From: Cristatella mucedo
Lineage: Eukaryota > Bryozoa > Phylactolaemata > Cristatellidae
Direction: 5' to 3'
Length of the DNA stretch: 64,000 nt
Assembly: GCA_009760855.2 (NCBI GenBank)
Contig: WPIO01000018.1
Location: 1,317,001 to 1,381,000, forward strand
Shown: positions 1-12,559 of the stretch, in pieces
Layout: every line of letters starts with the position of its first letter
How positions within the stretch are numbered: the first letter of the stretch is position 1
Position numbers and translations under genes: made by a program
The notes under the pieces: model-generated
The model's database searches: none
What the model was told of the DNA's origin: nothing
Seen by the model: only the letters and a program-made list of their open reading frames with translations

Positions 1-870
1 TGTATGACACCTTCGTAATGGTGCCTGTCGATCGACCTGTGTTCGCAAAGCGAGACAATAACCTTTGTTGCACATAACCCCTGTTGCAAATTAATTTTTG
101 CTTTAAATGTGCTGCTATTGCCATTTCCGCCGCCGGTTCTGCAGCCACTGATTAGCAGAATGCTGCAGGATCAGTAGCAGTTTATATCGTCGCTTCACTT
201 TTATTTAGAATGGCCAGTCGAGTGCTTGCAGTGCATCGTATCTGCAGGTGCACTTTGCTTGGTCTGGCAGTTTCTACCTGTTCACTCTTAGAGATGGCTT
301 GCACTCGTTAGATTGGCCACCTCTCGGTCGGCCCAAGGTGTTCGTAGCCTACGGCTCAGATTAAGAACCGAGCACGTAAAGCTGTACACACTCCATCTGA
401 GATAATATAGCTGACCCAGTGATCCCATTGAGGTGGCGATCATCATCTTCCAACATCTTCAGCCTATCTTACAGACCGCTTCTCCCGCTGGCACCGGTGT
501 ATATATCCAGTTTCTTTCCTCCTACATATGCCGTCCAGCATCATGTGGTCCTCAGCATCAGATCGTCCCAGATTCTTTCGCACTTAAGTGATATATTTCA
601 GCAATCAAACCTTAAGCTAGTATGCAGCGAAAATCCGAAAATCAAGTGTTTGGGGTCGCCTCCACAATTAGTTTAAATCCTTTAAAACTGAGCTCTTGAT
701 GCACCTCTTCTGGTCACGTTTCCATTATCCCTAATGGTCTTGTCCTTTTTTCGTTCTTGTGTGCTGTGCGTGTGCATCTGTGTATTACCTAGCGAAAGCT
801 CCTAGTTTCATGTTTTACGAACCAGTGGTCGAGTATCTTCCTGTTGGCTTTAATATGCTCTTCTATGCAG
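1..870 (+). repeat. P module, 5' flank of copy U1 (inverted relative to most copies)
   Basis: Read on the + strand this is the reverse complement of the P module found next to exon A in the minus-strand copies (for example 28226-29770 and 48451-50630). Landmarks are GGTGCCTGTCGATCGACCTG at 20-39, the tract near 280-300 matching the module's AGAGCGAACAG stretch, and the segment near 340-400 ending in GTACAC. A short open frame at 419-676 (+) aligns with frames in the other P modules (shared core AVQHH, then IRS.QI). It has no splice or start signal I trust, so I treat the module as non-coding flank that may hold promoter or upstream-intron sequence. Confidence 0.6.
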
Positions 871-951
871 GATGACGCACGCCAGAGACGCCAAGCACTG
901 CTATTTATACAGCAACGAAGACCGTGACTATGACGATGACGATGACCCTAG
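871..951 (+). CDS. Putative exon A of U1
   Basis: The acceptor TTCTATGCAG precedes one base and ATG; the donor is CCTAG/GTGAGT. It is 81 nt, the same length as exon A of U12 (37982-38062) and U13 (48370-48450). It encodes MTHARDAKHCYLYSNEDRDY followed by five Asp. The HARD/HSRD core, the Y/C-L-Y/C/W-SN motif and the reading frame are shared with four minus-strand copies. The ATG could be the start codon, or an internal Met if an upstream exon exists. Confidence 0.45.
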
Positions 952-992
952 GTGAGTTCTCCTGAGCCGAGCAACGCCGGGATTCCGGCTTC

Positions 993-1056
993 TAATAATA
1001 ATAACAATGAACTTGATAATGCGCCCTCAGAGAACTCAATCTCTTTCTAGGCGCTT
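993..1056 (-). repeat. L2 3'-tail fragment in the A-B intron
   Basis: A (TAA)n run followed by GCGCCCTCAGAGAACTCAAT and CTAGGCGC is the reverse complement of the 3' hairpin tail of the L2 elements in this window (compare 42278-42350). Only the tail is present, so this is a severely 5'-truncated insertion. It sits in intron A-B and does not touch the splice sites. Confidence 0.75.
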
Positions 1057-1208
1057 ACCTAGAACTAGCGGGAAAGTTGGCTTAGAGGGATGGGGGTTGA
1101 GGGAAGGCGATTGAGTGGATTGACCGCCGGATGAGTAGGGGATTGAGGGAGGCACGCTGGGTGATGAGTCGCAGCGAATGAACTGCTATGAGCTCGCTCT
1201 CTTTCCAG

Positions 1209-1539
1209 CAAGCTGATTATAGATGAGGGCGAGGAGACAGTCGCCCTTCAAAAGGAAGAGCTGGCGCCCGAAGAGCACATGGCTGCCAACGATGGTGCCG
1301 CAGACGCTTGTGATAATGCTCCTGCCCGCCGCCGCCCCAAGCCAGCCAAAGGCAGCTCCCAGCAGCCTTCATCGAAGAAAGTGGCCTCGGCATCTGCATT
1401 GAAGCGCCCAGCCGGCCGACTGGAGAAGGGAGACAAAAAGCTGCCTCGCTCGGGGCGCCTCTGCACTGACACTATGGCAGTGACTGCGAAGTCCACTGTG
1501 CTGCTACCGACGCAGAGCTACACCCCTGCCAACACTAAG
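1209..1539 (+). CDS. Putative exon B of U1
   Basis: It begins after CTTTCCAG at 1201-1208 and ends AACACTAAG/GTAAGTG. It is 331 nt (1 + 110 codons) and open throughout. It starts KLIIDEGEETVALQKEE, then a Pro/Lys/Arg-rich stretch (ARRRPKPAK), a Ser-rich patch and KRPAGRLEKGDKKLPRSGR. It is shorter than exon B of U13 (481 nt) because the middle third is missing. It aligns along its remaining length with the minus-strand copies at 13130-13596 and 47680-48160. No known domain seen. Confidence 0.45.
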
Positions 1540-1627
1540 GTAAGTGCCCCAGCTGTAGCACTGGTGCTCGCACGGTCTTGGGAGCTGTGAATTCTACTAC
1601 TGCAGCAATCGCTGATTGCGTTTACAG

Positions 1628-1788
1628 AAAAGTACCAACCAGTCAAATCCAGCAAAGTTTCAAGCAACGAAACAATGCCAGGCACAAGGTACTGACCAGA
1701 GGTGGATAATGGGCTGGTCGTCTGGTATACCTTCATTGGCTGGAGATCGACTATTCATACCAGTGGAGGCCCATATTCTCAGCTATAG
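1628..1788 (+). CDS. Putative exon C of U1
   Basis: It lies 88 nt after exon B, with acceptor GCGTTTACAG and donor CTATAG/GTAAGA. It is 161 nt and open: KSTNQSNPAKFQATKQC at the start and LAGDRLFIPVE near the end. The core (A)KF.ATK(Q/R)C/S ... DRL..P.E is kept in eight further copies. Length is 161-164 nt in all well-preserved copies. Confidence 0.45.
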
Positions 1789-2271
1789 GTAAGACATTAC
1801 ACTTCGCTGCTCGATTAAGCCCACGGCAGATCCTTCCCGTCTTACATCTTTCTACTTTTTTAAAGATACGTCAGAACTTGGGCAATATATTTCGCAATTA
1901 TAGAAAATTTGATCTTGGCTATAGTTAGAACAACTTTGACGGACTGCGTCTTAAGCGACCAAGTTCTGCTCTTTAATCGTGCTGAAGACGGAGACCTAAT
2001 TTGGCGATGAATTTTCGGTTTCTGGCCTTGAGCTGGGTACTCAAGGGATGCTGAGCTGCTTCCAGACTTTGTCGACGCTGGGCGCAAGGAGCTTGTTTTC
2101 TAGAACGCCTTCAAACCGGCTGTGTATTGCATTCGGGTCGTCTGTGGCGCTTAGAGTAGGCATGGGATGGCCGAAAGGCGCTGGCGGAGGTCGCCATTCA
2201 AACGCGGGCTGCTACTGATATCTGCCGGCTATTCAGTCGACCGATCGGGCTTCTGTCACTCGTCGTTTCAG

Positions 2272-2524
2272 GGACATCCAAAATTTGGAGAATGGCACGA
2301 ATCGCAATACTCTTCAGAGTGCTCCTTGCGAGCTGAGAATAGCCGCATCGCTAGCTGCTCCCCGGCTGATCGAAGGGCCACCGTCAGCCGTTCCGTCAAG
2401 CAGCGGAAAATTCTCCACAGCGATCGTTGGGTCAGCAAATATCGAAGAAGACAGGCCAGCTTGTGCCGATTAGAGCCGCACGTTGTCTTTGAACAGCGTT
2501 GCTGTAGCGTCGTTACCAATGTAA
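2272..2524 (+). pseudogene. Putative terminal exon D of U1, interrupted by TAG
   Basis: The acceptor CGTCGTTTCAG at 2261-2271 gives the phase needed after exon C. The frame has NTLQS, then SSGKFSTAIVGSAN, and stops at 2471-2473. Beyond the stop the same frame still matches U12 and U13 to the shared ATG-TAA at 2519-2524. The best-conserved core (S.G...STAIVGSA) is also in 36561-36788 and 46907-47134. The similarity across the stop argues that the TAG is a recent single-base lesion. Confidence 0.42.
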
Positions 2525-2827
2525 AGAGTAAGCTCCGCACCAGCTCCGTTTCCGCTCTGCCATTGCATAGGCTAGCACAATGTGTATGATTAGGAAGAGA
2601 TCTGGTTCTCTTAGCATTGCTACTGTTAAATAAATAACAGACGCATCATAAGTTGACTTTGCCTTCTGCAGTATTCTATAATCAGACTCGAGGCTAATTA
2701 TAGGCTCAAGAGCTTACGAGTCTGGAAGCTTATTTGTAGTTTGGCAGACATATGATCACATATTTTATAAATTACTAGTCATATTTTAACGGCGTAATAT
2801 TAATAGTGATATTTCTTTAAATCGATC
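2525..2827 (+). repeat. 3' flank of U1 exon D, shared with U4, U12 and U13
   Basis: No gene seen. The stretch after exon D (GCTCCGCACCAGCTCCG and then GGCTAGCACAATGTGTATGA) matches, in reverse complement, 9240-9340, 36470-36560 and 46800-46900. The segment near 2680-2720 (ACTCGAGGCTAATTATAGGC) matches 9180-9210 and 46740-46770. It may be the 3' untranslated part of the unit. I see no convincing polyadenylation signal linked to it. Confidence 0.5.
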
Positions 2828-3690
2828 CCTCAGAGAACTTTATTTCTTTCTAGGCACTTTTCGTTTGCTGTGAAGGAGCAAACTCGAATGCTTATTGACA
2901 TGTTCAATGACAACAAGCTTAACATGGCTAGAGGTGACATTGACAGGGTCAGTATCCAAATTGTGCAGTCGCTGCATGCACAGCGTCAGCATGCATAAGC
3001 AGACAAAGGAAAAAAATCACATTGACCCACTAAATGGTGTGATAAATAGATGCCTTTCAGCTTCTTTCTATATGAGGTCTAACCAGGGTACTTTGTGAGG
3101 CGAGTTGGATGTGATTTTCAGGCTTTGAGAGCACACAGACTGAAGGCATGGCATCCGGAAGAATTTGAGGCTCGTACGAGGTATAGGCGAACGATTAGTA
3201 TCGGAAAAGTGGGTAGTGTGATGGAGGTGCCTGGTGAAGGTGTTGGTTTGATAGGTAGGCTGGGGTGAAAGAATGATTGCACCTAAAACGAGTGAGGGAA
3301 CCTCGAAGAAGATGGGTTGCTTGGCTGAGAGCCAGTGTAGGTCGGCCACAACAGGTGTGATATGGCATCTGGAATGTTCATGGTAGACAAGCCTAGCTGC
3401 AGAGTTTCGCACCAGCTGCAAGCGCCTGATTGCACAAGCCGGTAGACCAGCAAGCAGTAAGTTACATAAGTTAAAACGGAATGTCACAAATGCATGGTCC
3501 AATTTTGACGTGGTATCCGTGTCTAAACTAGCCCAAATTTTAGCAAGGGTACGTAGCTGAGAGTAGCCAGACTTGATTGTGGAGCTGATGTGGTCGTCTA
3601 ACGAAAGGTCACTTTGAACTAAGACACATAGATTTCGTGCAGATTCAAAAGGAGATAAGCTAGACATAATTACTAAATGCACCGTCGAAA
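2828..3690 (-). mobile_element. L2-like non-LTR retrotransposon, 5'-truncated
   Basis: On the minus strand 3068-3682 encodes the C-terminal part of a CR1/L2-type reverse transcriptase: SARNLCVLVQSDLSLDDHIS, then LQLVRNSAARLVYHEHS and ADLHWLSAKQPI. The AARLV and LHWL blocks are characteristic of this C-terminal region. The conserved 3' hairpin tail is at 2828-2860. The 5' end is missing at about 3690, upstream of the catalytic YADD box. Frameshifts after LHWL show it is dead. Confidence 0.85.
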
Positions 3691-4059
3691 GAGATCTCTG
3701 ATATTGCTGTCTGGCTTTGGGTCGGAGGTAAGGTTCGTGCCTTAAACAACGTGGGTCGTCTGGATGGATCTGAATGGATATTAACTTATAAAAGAATGTG
3801 GTAAAAAAAGGTATGTTAGCCTGCAGACATCCAGAAACGTCTCTCCCTTTGTATTTATGTCTAACGATGCAGGACCAGTGTCATTTGAATCTTAGACTGA
3901 GACCCGCAAGTTCTAGGACACCGAATGTCATACGAGAAAAGCCGCACTTCGAAACGGCATTAAATGCCTGTCATTTCTCAAATGTATATCGCGCCAGCCA
4001 TTAATAACTAGTTTATCACGCGAGCTTTGCGACCAAGATTGCGAGTCAGAGAAAAATCG
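3691..4059. other. No gene or clear repeat recognised
   Basis: The first 50 bases (TCTCTGATATTGCTGTC...GGGTCGG) resemble 57810-57890. Otherwise I see no open frame with support, no tandem repeat and no match to the modules described here. Confidence 0.4.
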
Positions 4060-5480
<1,421 letters not shown>

Positions 5481-5884
5481 AGGGTCAAAGCTCTGGGGCT
5501 ACTGGTGCTACTATGCAGCTGCTGCTGCATCCTCAATGGGCCGTGCGTGAAACGTCTTTCACAGGGCTAACTCCACCATGTTTTGGAATGTAAGCTCACG
5601 AACGCGTACAGCACGAGGTCGAGCACCTGTGAGAAGCTTGGGTACGTGAGAGAAGAAGCTGGGCCAGAACCTCTGCTAAATCTTAGACTACTGCTGGATC
5701 CAAGCGCACAGCGGCAGCCTGCATGGAGAGGCCTTTGCCAGCCGTGTAACGGCAGCGCGCACGGCTGAGCAGAAGCCGGAACTCCTATTTCAAACTTGTT
5801 ACACAGGCCGGCCCGTGCAGACGACGGGCTTCATGGCGCCTCCTCCATGCCCCTGAGCCAAGCAATGGCCCCAATTAATCAATA
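5481..5884. other. Apparently unique stretch
   Basis: No conserved frame. The open frame at 5583-5768 (+) has no homologue elsewhere in the window and no splice or start context I trust. Contains GCAGCTGCTGCTGC and a GC-richer patch at 5700-5850. Confidence 0.35.
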
Positions 5885-7229
5885 TCCTGCTTTGAAGAGC
5901 AAGCAAAAACTAGCAAGTACATACAATGGCCGCTGGTTCACGCAATATGCGGCTAGTAGCTTGCACTGAACAATGTAATGTAATGTAATGTATCTCCGTC
6001 AGTAACTCCACAAAGTCATAAAGACCATGTGGGCGTTACGCAGGAGAGTTTTGTATAGCGCACTCACAGCCTAAGCGGCTTTCGGTACGCATTCGGTAGC
6101 CAACAGACTTCGTCTCACGCAACAAAGAGAAAGTGGGAAGGTAGGCACACAAAGCACGCTAGAACTAAAGATTATAAGATCATTGCGGCGAATAAAAGCT
6201 GATCAAAAGAGGTGCATAATGTGCTGAGGTTTAAAGGAAGAAGAGGTAGAGCTGTCAGACCAAGCTAACTGCACTTTGCTTGCGATGCATTGCAGAGACT
6301 CGACAGATCATTCTAAAAAGAAAACAGCTGAAGGTCCACAGAAACTGTCACCGATTCCCCAGCATCGCTTTTAGCAGCAGCAGCAGCACCGGCAGCGGTA
6401 GCAACCTCGAACCAAAAAGAATCTTCAACAGCGATTATATTCTTGATTGGTGACTTTAGGTCGATCGGCAGGTGCCATTAGCAAGGTGACGCACCTTTTC
6501 TAACTTGGGCACTTCATGCAAAAGCACACACAGGGCTGATAGATAGATAGATCTGGAACACAATTGTTCTCAGTATAGTTCACAGCCTACACGATTCAGC
6601 AGTAACGTCGGAAACACGAGCCCAGTCATACTCATAGCTGGATAGGATATTCTAAATCTAGCCTCTTTGATGTGCTAAGAGGAAGCGAAGAAGTAATGGC
6701 CGACATGCTCACGGCCACTAGGGACATGCCAAGTAAGAGGCGTTAGGTTCGCGGCACGCCGAGGTGACGATCGGTCTAAAAGCTTGTGAAGCAGTTTCCA
6801 AGTTGGCTTAGTGAGCTGAGGGATTTAGCTGGCACCTTGTTTTGAAGCTACTGCCATGCTGCAATGGGGCTAGCAACTGAGCTGAATTTCGGATTTCCAG
6901 CTCGGCATCCAGCTCGTTGGAAGCCTGAAGCATCGATGCCGTCCTTGTACTTCGAACGTGAGCGTATTTCTCCGGCGTTGTAGCGCCATTCCTAGCTATC
7001 GGTCTAGCATCAGCCGCCGAGTTGCATGGCGCCTGTCGTTGGGCTTACAGTAAGTAGAATTCGCTAGTACCTACTAGGACTTGTAAGATCAGAGCCTAAA
7101 ATAAAGACGCAAACTAGGTCACCTCGGCTCTGGCACCCAGGACTCAAAGTCTCCGGCCGATCCCAAACGAGTTGACAACCGAGGATGAACCTATGTATTC
7201 GGTGCACCGGACATACAGGCAACCGGAAT
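5885..7229 (-). repeat. Divergent P module (remnant copy U3) with inserted NLTR2 tail
   Basis: P-module anchors appear in the usual order: CAATGGCCGCTGGTTCACGC near 5924, GCTGTCAGACCAAGC near 6250, GGTCGATCGGCAGGTGCCAT near 6457 and GGGATTTAGCTGGCACCTTG near 6820. At about 5965-6150 it is interrupted by a reverse-complement piece of the NLTR2 3' region. A TAATG run (5967-5990) and a GATA run (6538-6552) are small tandem repeats. Confidence 0.5.
5965..6150 (-). mobile_element. NLTR2 3'-end fragment
   Basis: AACTCCACAAAGTCATAAAG and GGCTTTCGGTACGCATTCGG are the reverse complement of sequence at 28070-28190, where they follow an NLTR2 reverse-transcriptase C-terminus. Only the untranslated 3' end is present, with the TAATG-like tail on its left, as expected for a minus-strand insertion. 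Confidence 0.65.
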
Positions 7230-8054
7230 CTGACGATCTGCTGCGAGTTCGCTGGTCAGAAGTGGGCTCACGTGTACACGAGCTCTTAGTGGCCTAGGGC
7301 TAGTAACCTTGCTCTTTAGCTATCGGCCGACCTGTTAGTTGGCTTTCCAGGTGAATACATGCAAGCAAATCTGGGATGGTCCTTCACGTAGTTCATGGTC
7401 AAAACGTATGTCGCTGACGGTTCGATCGAGGTGAGTTGATTAGACAACTGAAGGCTCGCATGATACCACATCCCTGACAAAACCAGAGGTTCTCTGGCAT
7501 TGCTGATAAGTTACCGGTTGGTTACCAGGAGCCGTGAGCAGCATTTGGTTATGAAGTGAGATTAGTGTACAGAGAGTAGTCGAATTTACTTGCTGCTTTC
7601 TGAAATAACAAAAGAGGTTGACTGATTTAACAGCCGCATTGATGGAGTCGATAAAAAGCCTTAATGAAAAGAGTTAAGAGGTAGCACCTTACCCCAGTTC
7701 GAAGAAGAGGCTGATCCTTTTATTTTGAACATGAAAGCGCTCATGCGCCATGTGTGAATTCCTCAGTGCTGAAAAGCAAGTGCTGTTTCTCACTCGTCAA
7801 TTGAGCACATGACCCACTATGCAAAAGCTGAGATACCGTTGACGGTCTTCAAAATCGACTAGCTCTTAAACTAGTTTCAGAGACCAGCCTGCATTGAATG
7901 TAGGTGGCTAAAATGTAATTCTTGCTGACAGTTGATGCAATATCGGCAATATTCTCTACCAAGGTGCTGAAATCCACACAGCTAACAACTTAGAAAAACG
8001 CACCTCAGTGAAGCAGCCTAATACGTGACCTTTGACACGTGCCCCACTTTCTGC
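7230..8054 (-). repeat. R module (remnant copy U3)
   Basis: A non-coding module that lies beyond P in the units. AACAGCCGCATTGATGGAGT near 7630, then a GTTAAGAG and GCACCTTACCCCAGTTC block near 7670-7700, are shared with 10700-10800 and, more weakly, with 21840-21900, 30190-30260 and 58130-58210. No supported ORF. Confidence 0.5.
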
Positions 8055-9085
8055 CATCCAGCACGTCGAATTCTCTCAAATCCATTACTGCACGTATTGA
8101 TGATGTCAGTGCATTGACGGCAGCAAACTTTTTATAATTGTATAATAAGTAAAATTAACTTCCTATTAATATGAAAACCAAGCGTCTTTCAAAGATTTGA
8201 AAGGTTAACACTCAAATAAGCTCTGCCAGCATATCTCCTAATGAATCTGCACGAAATCTTGGTGTCTTATTCTAAAGCAACTTTTCATTTGATGCAAACT
8301 ATTGCTCCCCTGTCACGCTTGCCTACTTTCAGCTACTTTGCAATGCTAAAATTTGGGCTTTTTCTAGACAGGGATACCACATCTAAACTAATCGACACAT
8401 TTGTGACATCCCGTATTGTCGTCTGGAACTCACTGCTTGCTGGTCTACCGGCCCTTACAATCACTCGCTTGCAGCTGGTGCAAAACTCTGCATGCAGGCT
8501 TGTCTGCCGTGAATATTGCACTTGTGACATCGAACCTCTTCTGGCCGACATGCAGGGGCTCCAAGTCCAGAAACCCATCGTCTTCAAGGTTCAGTAACTC
8601 TTTTTTTAAGTCCCTTAATTCTTTCGCTCCACTTAACTATCAGGTCTACTCCTTCACTAGGCTAAGCATCGTATGTTCCACTTTTTTTTTTTAGAAACTA
8701 ATCGCTCTCTTAGACCTTGTACGAGCCTCAAATCAGAGACTGAGCCTTCAGTTCGGATGCTCTTAAAGCTTGAAAATCACATCCAAATCACGTCAAGATA
8801 TTTCCCGGCTTGGCACATTCAAAAAGAAGCTAAAAATGCACGTATTTATCACAGCATTTAGTGGGTCGATGTGATTTTCTTTGTGTGCTTATGCAGGCTG
8901 ACGTTGTGCAAGCTGCCACTAATCATGCTTGTTTGCTGATGCTGTTCAGGTCACCTCCAATATTATTATACTTTTTTGTCACTGAGCATGCTAATATTAA
9001 GCATTTGATCTTGCTTCCTTTGCCAAAAATGTGGTGCCTAGAAAGGGGTCGATTTCTCTGAGGGAGCTATAGAGAGTATTATTAC
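8055..9085 (+). mobile_element. L2-like retrotransposon, 5'-truncated (L2-2)
   Basis: Degraded reverse-transcriptase C-terminal region on the + strand: PSSTSNSLKS at 8055, DDV and AANF just after, then the frame 8241-8597 with LQLVQNSACRLVCREY and ADMQGLQVQKPI (equivalent of LHWLPVKQRI). The 3' untranslated part (AGTGGGTC...CATGCT) and the hairpin tail with CTAGAAAGG and TCTCTGAGGG end near 9070. Several internal stops. The break with the R module on the left is abrupt. Confidence 0.8.
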
Positions 9086-9189
9086 TCTTATTGCACTATT
9101 AACATATAGCGTAATTTACAAAACAAATTTGAGCATAAATCCCCAAACTAGAAGCAATCATCCAGGCTCATAGTTACTTAAGCGTATAA

Positions 9190-9441
9190 TTAGTCTTGAG
9201 TTTGACTATAGAACACGGGGGGGAGGAGACAAAGTCTGCTTTCTAAGTGTCTGGGAATATATTTAACGGTAACATAGCTAGGAAAACAAGATCTCTTCAT
9301 AATAACACAACGTGTGCTAGTCAGAGCCAAAGCAGAGCTGGAGCTGAGCATGCTCTTTAATTCACTACGACGCTGCAGCAACGACTTTCGAAAACAGTTT
9401 GCTGTTCTTACAGGCACGAGCTGGCGTGTCAAATTGGCCAT
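9190..9441 (-). pseudogene. Exon D fragment of remnant copy U4
   Basis: On the minus strand the segment before AATTAAAGAGCATGCTCAGC matches the end of exon D and its 3' flank in U12 and U13 (RAGKNSKLFSKVVAAAS against RADKRGSLSSKAAAATS). The first two thirds of exon D are missing and the frame closes early (TAG TGA). An L2 tail lies just to its left, as in U12 and U13, so the order L2 tail then D is ancestral. Confidence 0.5.
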
Positions 9442-9719
9442 TCAATCAGCTTGAGAGCTGTGAGACCGGTGAGATTTTCGTAAAAATCTCAAGACCTGCA
9501 AGTGAAAAAAGAATTAATATACTATATACAAGCTTATTAAACGACATTTTAACAGTAGCTCAGTGAGTTGACAAAGGACTCAATTTCGCCGTTAACGACG
9601 GTCAGGGGAGTTGTAGGAATAGCCGGTGGCTCCAGCACTTGCCCGGCTGTAGGGCTTGGGGCGAACGACCACCAGAAATTTCTTTGGTATGCCGCCCTAG
9701 TTTGACCCAGAGGCTAATG
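9442..9719. other. Unassigned spacer in U4
   Basis: Where exons C, B, A and module P would be expected. None is recognisable, so a deletion is inferred. No ORF with support. Confidence 0.35.
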
Positions 9720-10218
9720 TTTTTACCACGAGCAAGGTCTAGGCACCTTGTGGCGTATGTGAAGTGCCTAAGTAGAGTATAAACTCACTTAGGGCGCTGC
9801 ATACATTAATCAAATTTTTTTTAGACTTTATTCCACTGAGCAAAGGCTTCGGCAGACCTGTCAGCAGCATCTGTTTATGCATAGATAAGTGCAGAATGCC
9901 GATTAGATACCGCTTGCTTTCAGGCATGCCACTACAGCAGCAGCAGCAGCAGCATCTGCAGGCATTTGTTGCAAAAGGCATATTCTGCTTGGACGCGCTG
10001 CCTGGTTGGGAGAGAGAAAAAACTCAATGGGGGACTGACAAAGGCATACCTGCTACTAACTGGTGTTGAATCCTAGGAGTGTGAAGGGCTCGGCGGCCCT
10101 CCCCTGTCTTGTGTTGTAGCTTCTATTCACACACACGCACGCACACACGCATGCACGCATGAACACACATATATATATATATATAGATATGCATATCTAT
10201 AAGTGTTTATATACACAC

Positions 10219-10258
<40 letters not shown>

Positions 10259-11990
10259 TGTAAGTGTTTGTATGTAAGTGTACGTATGTGTTTTGTGCCT
10301 GTGTAACAAGCATGTGTTTGTGCTTAGGCGTGTGTGCACATGCGTGTGTGATAGTGTGGGAGGTTGTATCACGACTTATGCCAATCACCTACAGGATACA
10401 GTGGCACAGTGGTGACACATGATAACTGAGAGGACTCGAGTTTGCCCAAATGTACCAGCTTACCTAAATGTCAGAGTGTAGTTGGCTCCCTAAAATATAA
10501 GTCACGAGTGCACAAATTCGTGGATTCCCGACTTAAGGTTTTCAATGGAATTTTGATTTATTTTTTCGCATCATTCTGAGACGGAAGAAAGCTACCGCCA
10601 CCAAGCACCTGCTAACAGCTGTGTACGGCTTTTATCGCCCAAGTTAGACGAGGCCATTGTCGGAGTCATCACGCCCATCAGGTATAAAACAAAAATGTTG
10701 AATGATTTAACGGCTTTATGAATCCGGATTTATGAATCCGCAAAAAAGCCTTAGCGTAATGCGTTAAGAGCAAGCACCTTACCCCAGTTCAAAGTGCATG
10801 TCTGATCAGTCAAGTTAATCCAGAAATAGTGAGTCATTTTAAAACTCCGCACTGCTACAAAGCAAGTGCCAATTCCTACTCGTGAATTAAACAAAATGAC
10901 TCGCAATGACAAGATATTTGATACCGTCGATTTCGATCTCGTCGATACTCTTTGATTTTGATCTCGTCAATACACTTCGATTTTGATCAGCTGTTAATCA
11001 GGTCTCAGAGACCTCAATGAATAAAACGTAGGCTGTTGATGCGAAATTAGCTCACAAAGTCAGCTGAGAAAAATCCAGCAACATGCCTTTCCAAAATGAA
11101 GAAATTGGAAAAGCTAACCACAAAAAGGCGACAGGATTGCTATGACTGAGCTGCACAGAAGTTCGCCACACCCAGCTAGCTATCAGCTGCAGGCTAGTAA
11201 CACATCAGCACCGGTTAGCCATCCAAAGTCATCTTCTATGCTGTAGATTTAACGTATTACTTAACCCGCTTAGCCACTCCGATAACAAACCGCACGTATT
11301 ATAATCCTGTACAGTTAGATCACAAGCCGCCATACATGAAACACACTCCCCAACGACTTCAAAAGATTTCAAGACTCTTGATGACTTCAAAAAAAATTAA
11401 GGCTACAATCCACCAGTTGCCTTACACAATTCGCTCCATCTGAATGTTTGCCATACATGCCCTTATCATTGCTGACTCTTTGAATAATGTGCAACTAGCT
11501 AGCACACATCTTTTTTGAATTTAATTGCTCAGAAAAAAGATAAATTGTTATTAAAAGTAAGTAACATGTGCAATGGCACTTCGACGGTCATTGATAGCAA
11601 AGCTACAAGATAGAAACTAGCACATTCTTTATTTCCTATTTTTTAAGAAATTCGGGCTATATAACTCTGAATACATGCAAGAATGTTATCAAAGGGAACT
11701 AAAATTTCTACACGCTTTCACAATATAAAGGTCATAGCTCTGGGAAATGGTAAATATATATGGGCACCAAAAGCCACTCAGCTTTTTGATTGCGATGAAG
11801 TAAACTTTCCTACGTAGCACCCACATTGTCTTAGTGGATATGTAGAGTTACAGAAGGTTACTCGTTGAGTTACCTTACAACTGAACACCGCTCAAATGCA
11901 TGTTACTCTTCGCTAATATGCACGAACCGAAGACAAACGTATCAAAAACCGTAACAGTACGAGAGAAATCTGGCAGTTATTTATAGCGAA
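9720..11990 (-). repeat. R module of U4
   Basis: Largely collinear with 56250-60790 when the L2 insertion at 58462-59830 and an extra 57.05-58.0 kb segment there are removed. Anchors: the CAG-rich stretch CATCTGCAGGCATTTGTTGC (near 9952), GACGCGCTGCCTGGTTGGGA (near 9993), GCGTTAAGAGCAAGCACCTT (near 10761) and CAAAAGCCACTCAGC (near 11767). Non-coding as far as I can see; frames are short and not shared. Confidence 0.6.
10127..10257. repeat. Compound (AC)n / (AT)n microsatellite
   Basis: ACAC/ACGC/ATGC tracts followed by two (AT) runs. The matching position in the 56-60 kb R module (about 56700-56765) also has ACAC and ATAT runs, so the microsatellite predates the module's duplication. Confidence 0.95.
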
Positions 11991-12007
11991 GGTGAATGCA
12001 ATCTTAC

Positions 12008-12140
12008 CTGCATCGTCTTACCTGAAGGATTTTAGCTGAGGCGGAGCTCAATATCTCAGCACGGCGCTGCCGAGTAATGCTGCTGCAGCTGCAGTCGCGT
12101 CGGCCGACAAAAGTCGCTTAACTTGCATGCTCACCCAGTA
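12008..12140 (-). pseudogene. Putative exon G of U4
   Basis: The minus strand encodes KRLLSADATAAAAALLGSAV, then a stop, aligning with KRLLPADATLAEVAFLDNAV of the copy at 31593-31760. Two donors (GTAAGAC after 12022 and GTAAGAT after 12008) lie 14 nt apart, exactly as in the other copy. The function is unknown. The internal TGA suggests this copy is dead. Confidence 0.4.
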
Positions 12141-12559
12141 CATGTCTTCCCTAACCATGTGATTCTTGTTGTTTATTCAGCGTGCTACCACTAACCATTC
12201 CGTCGTGCTTCCTTTGATGCCAATGAAAAGCGAATAGCAAGAGATTGATTTATATGGAGAATGAGTTCATTGAATGCGTTTTATCAGATGTATTATTATT
12301 TTTTTAACGTAACTAAAGGAAATAAACCCGTGTACCGAAAACGCAGTCGGTTGTGCACAATTAAAAAGAAATTTCTTTCTTTTTCTGATCAGACTCTACG
12401 AAAATTAAACATATTCAGTTGGAGAACTCACTACCACAGCACCCTGCAGTGGGCAAGTTTCATGTTTACAGAGGTTATATTACCCGATGAGTCTTAAAGT
12501 TAGATCATGGATATGCTGTTCTCAGACTGGCCGCAATATTTAGCTTGCAGGTAATAAGC
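12141..12559. other. Unassigned AT-rich stretch
   Basis: An open frame at 12261-12497 (+) is low-complexity and has no counterpart beyond the one G-side flank. Nothing supported. Confidence 0.35.

Larger units (their letters stand above)
871..2524 (+). pseudogene. Copy U1: four-exon gene-like unit A-B-C-D of unknown function (stop in D)
   Basis: Not a family I recognise. Four blocks with GT-AG borders splice in one frame: A 871-951, B 1209-1539, C 1628-1788, D 2272-2524. Phases fit at all three junctions (A leaves 2 nt and B supplies 1; B-C is phase 0; C leaves 2 nt and D supplies 1). Introns are 257, 88 and 483 nt. The predicted product is about 273 residues, Ser/Ala/Lys-rich, with an acidic run in exon A and no signal peptide or membrane segment. 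Exon D has an in-frame TAG at 2471-2473 where U12 and U13 have AAG; the frame then reaches a TAA at 2522-2524 shared with U12 and U13. The same exons recur in U5-U13. Gene decay is likely. An unusual non-coding repeat is the alternative. Confidence 0.45.

Noticed and set aside
12261-12497. Short + strand frame with a basic stretch
   Set aside because: No homologue, start context or splice sites; AT-rich surroundings make such frames common.
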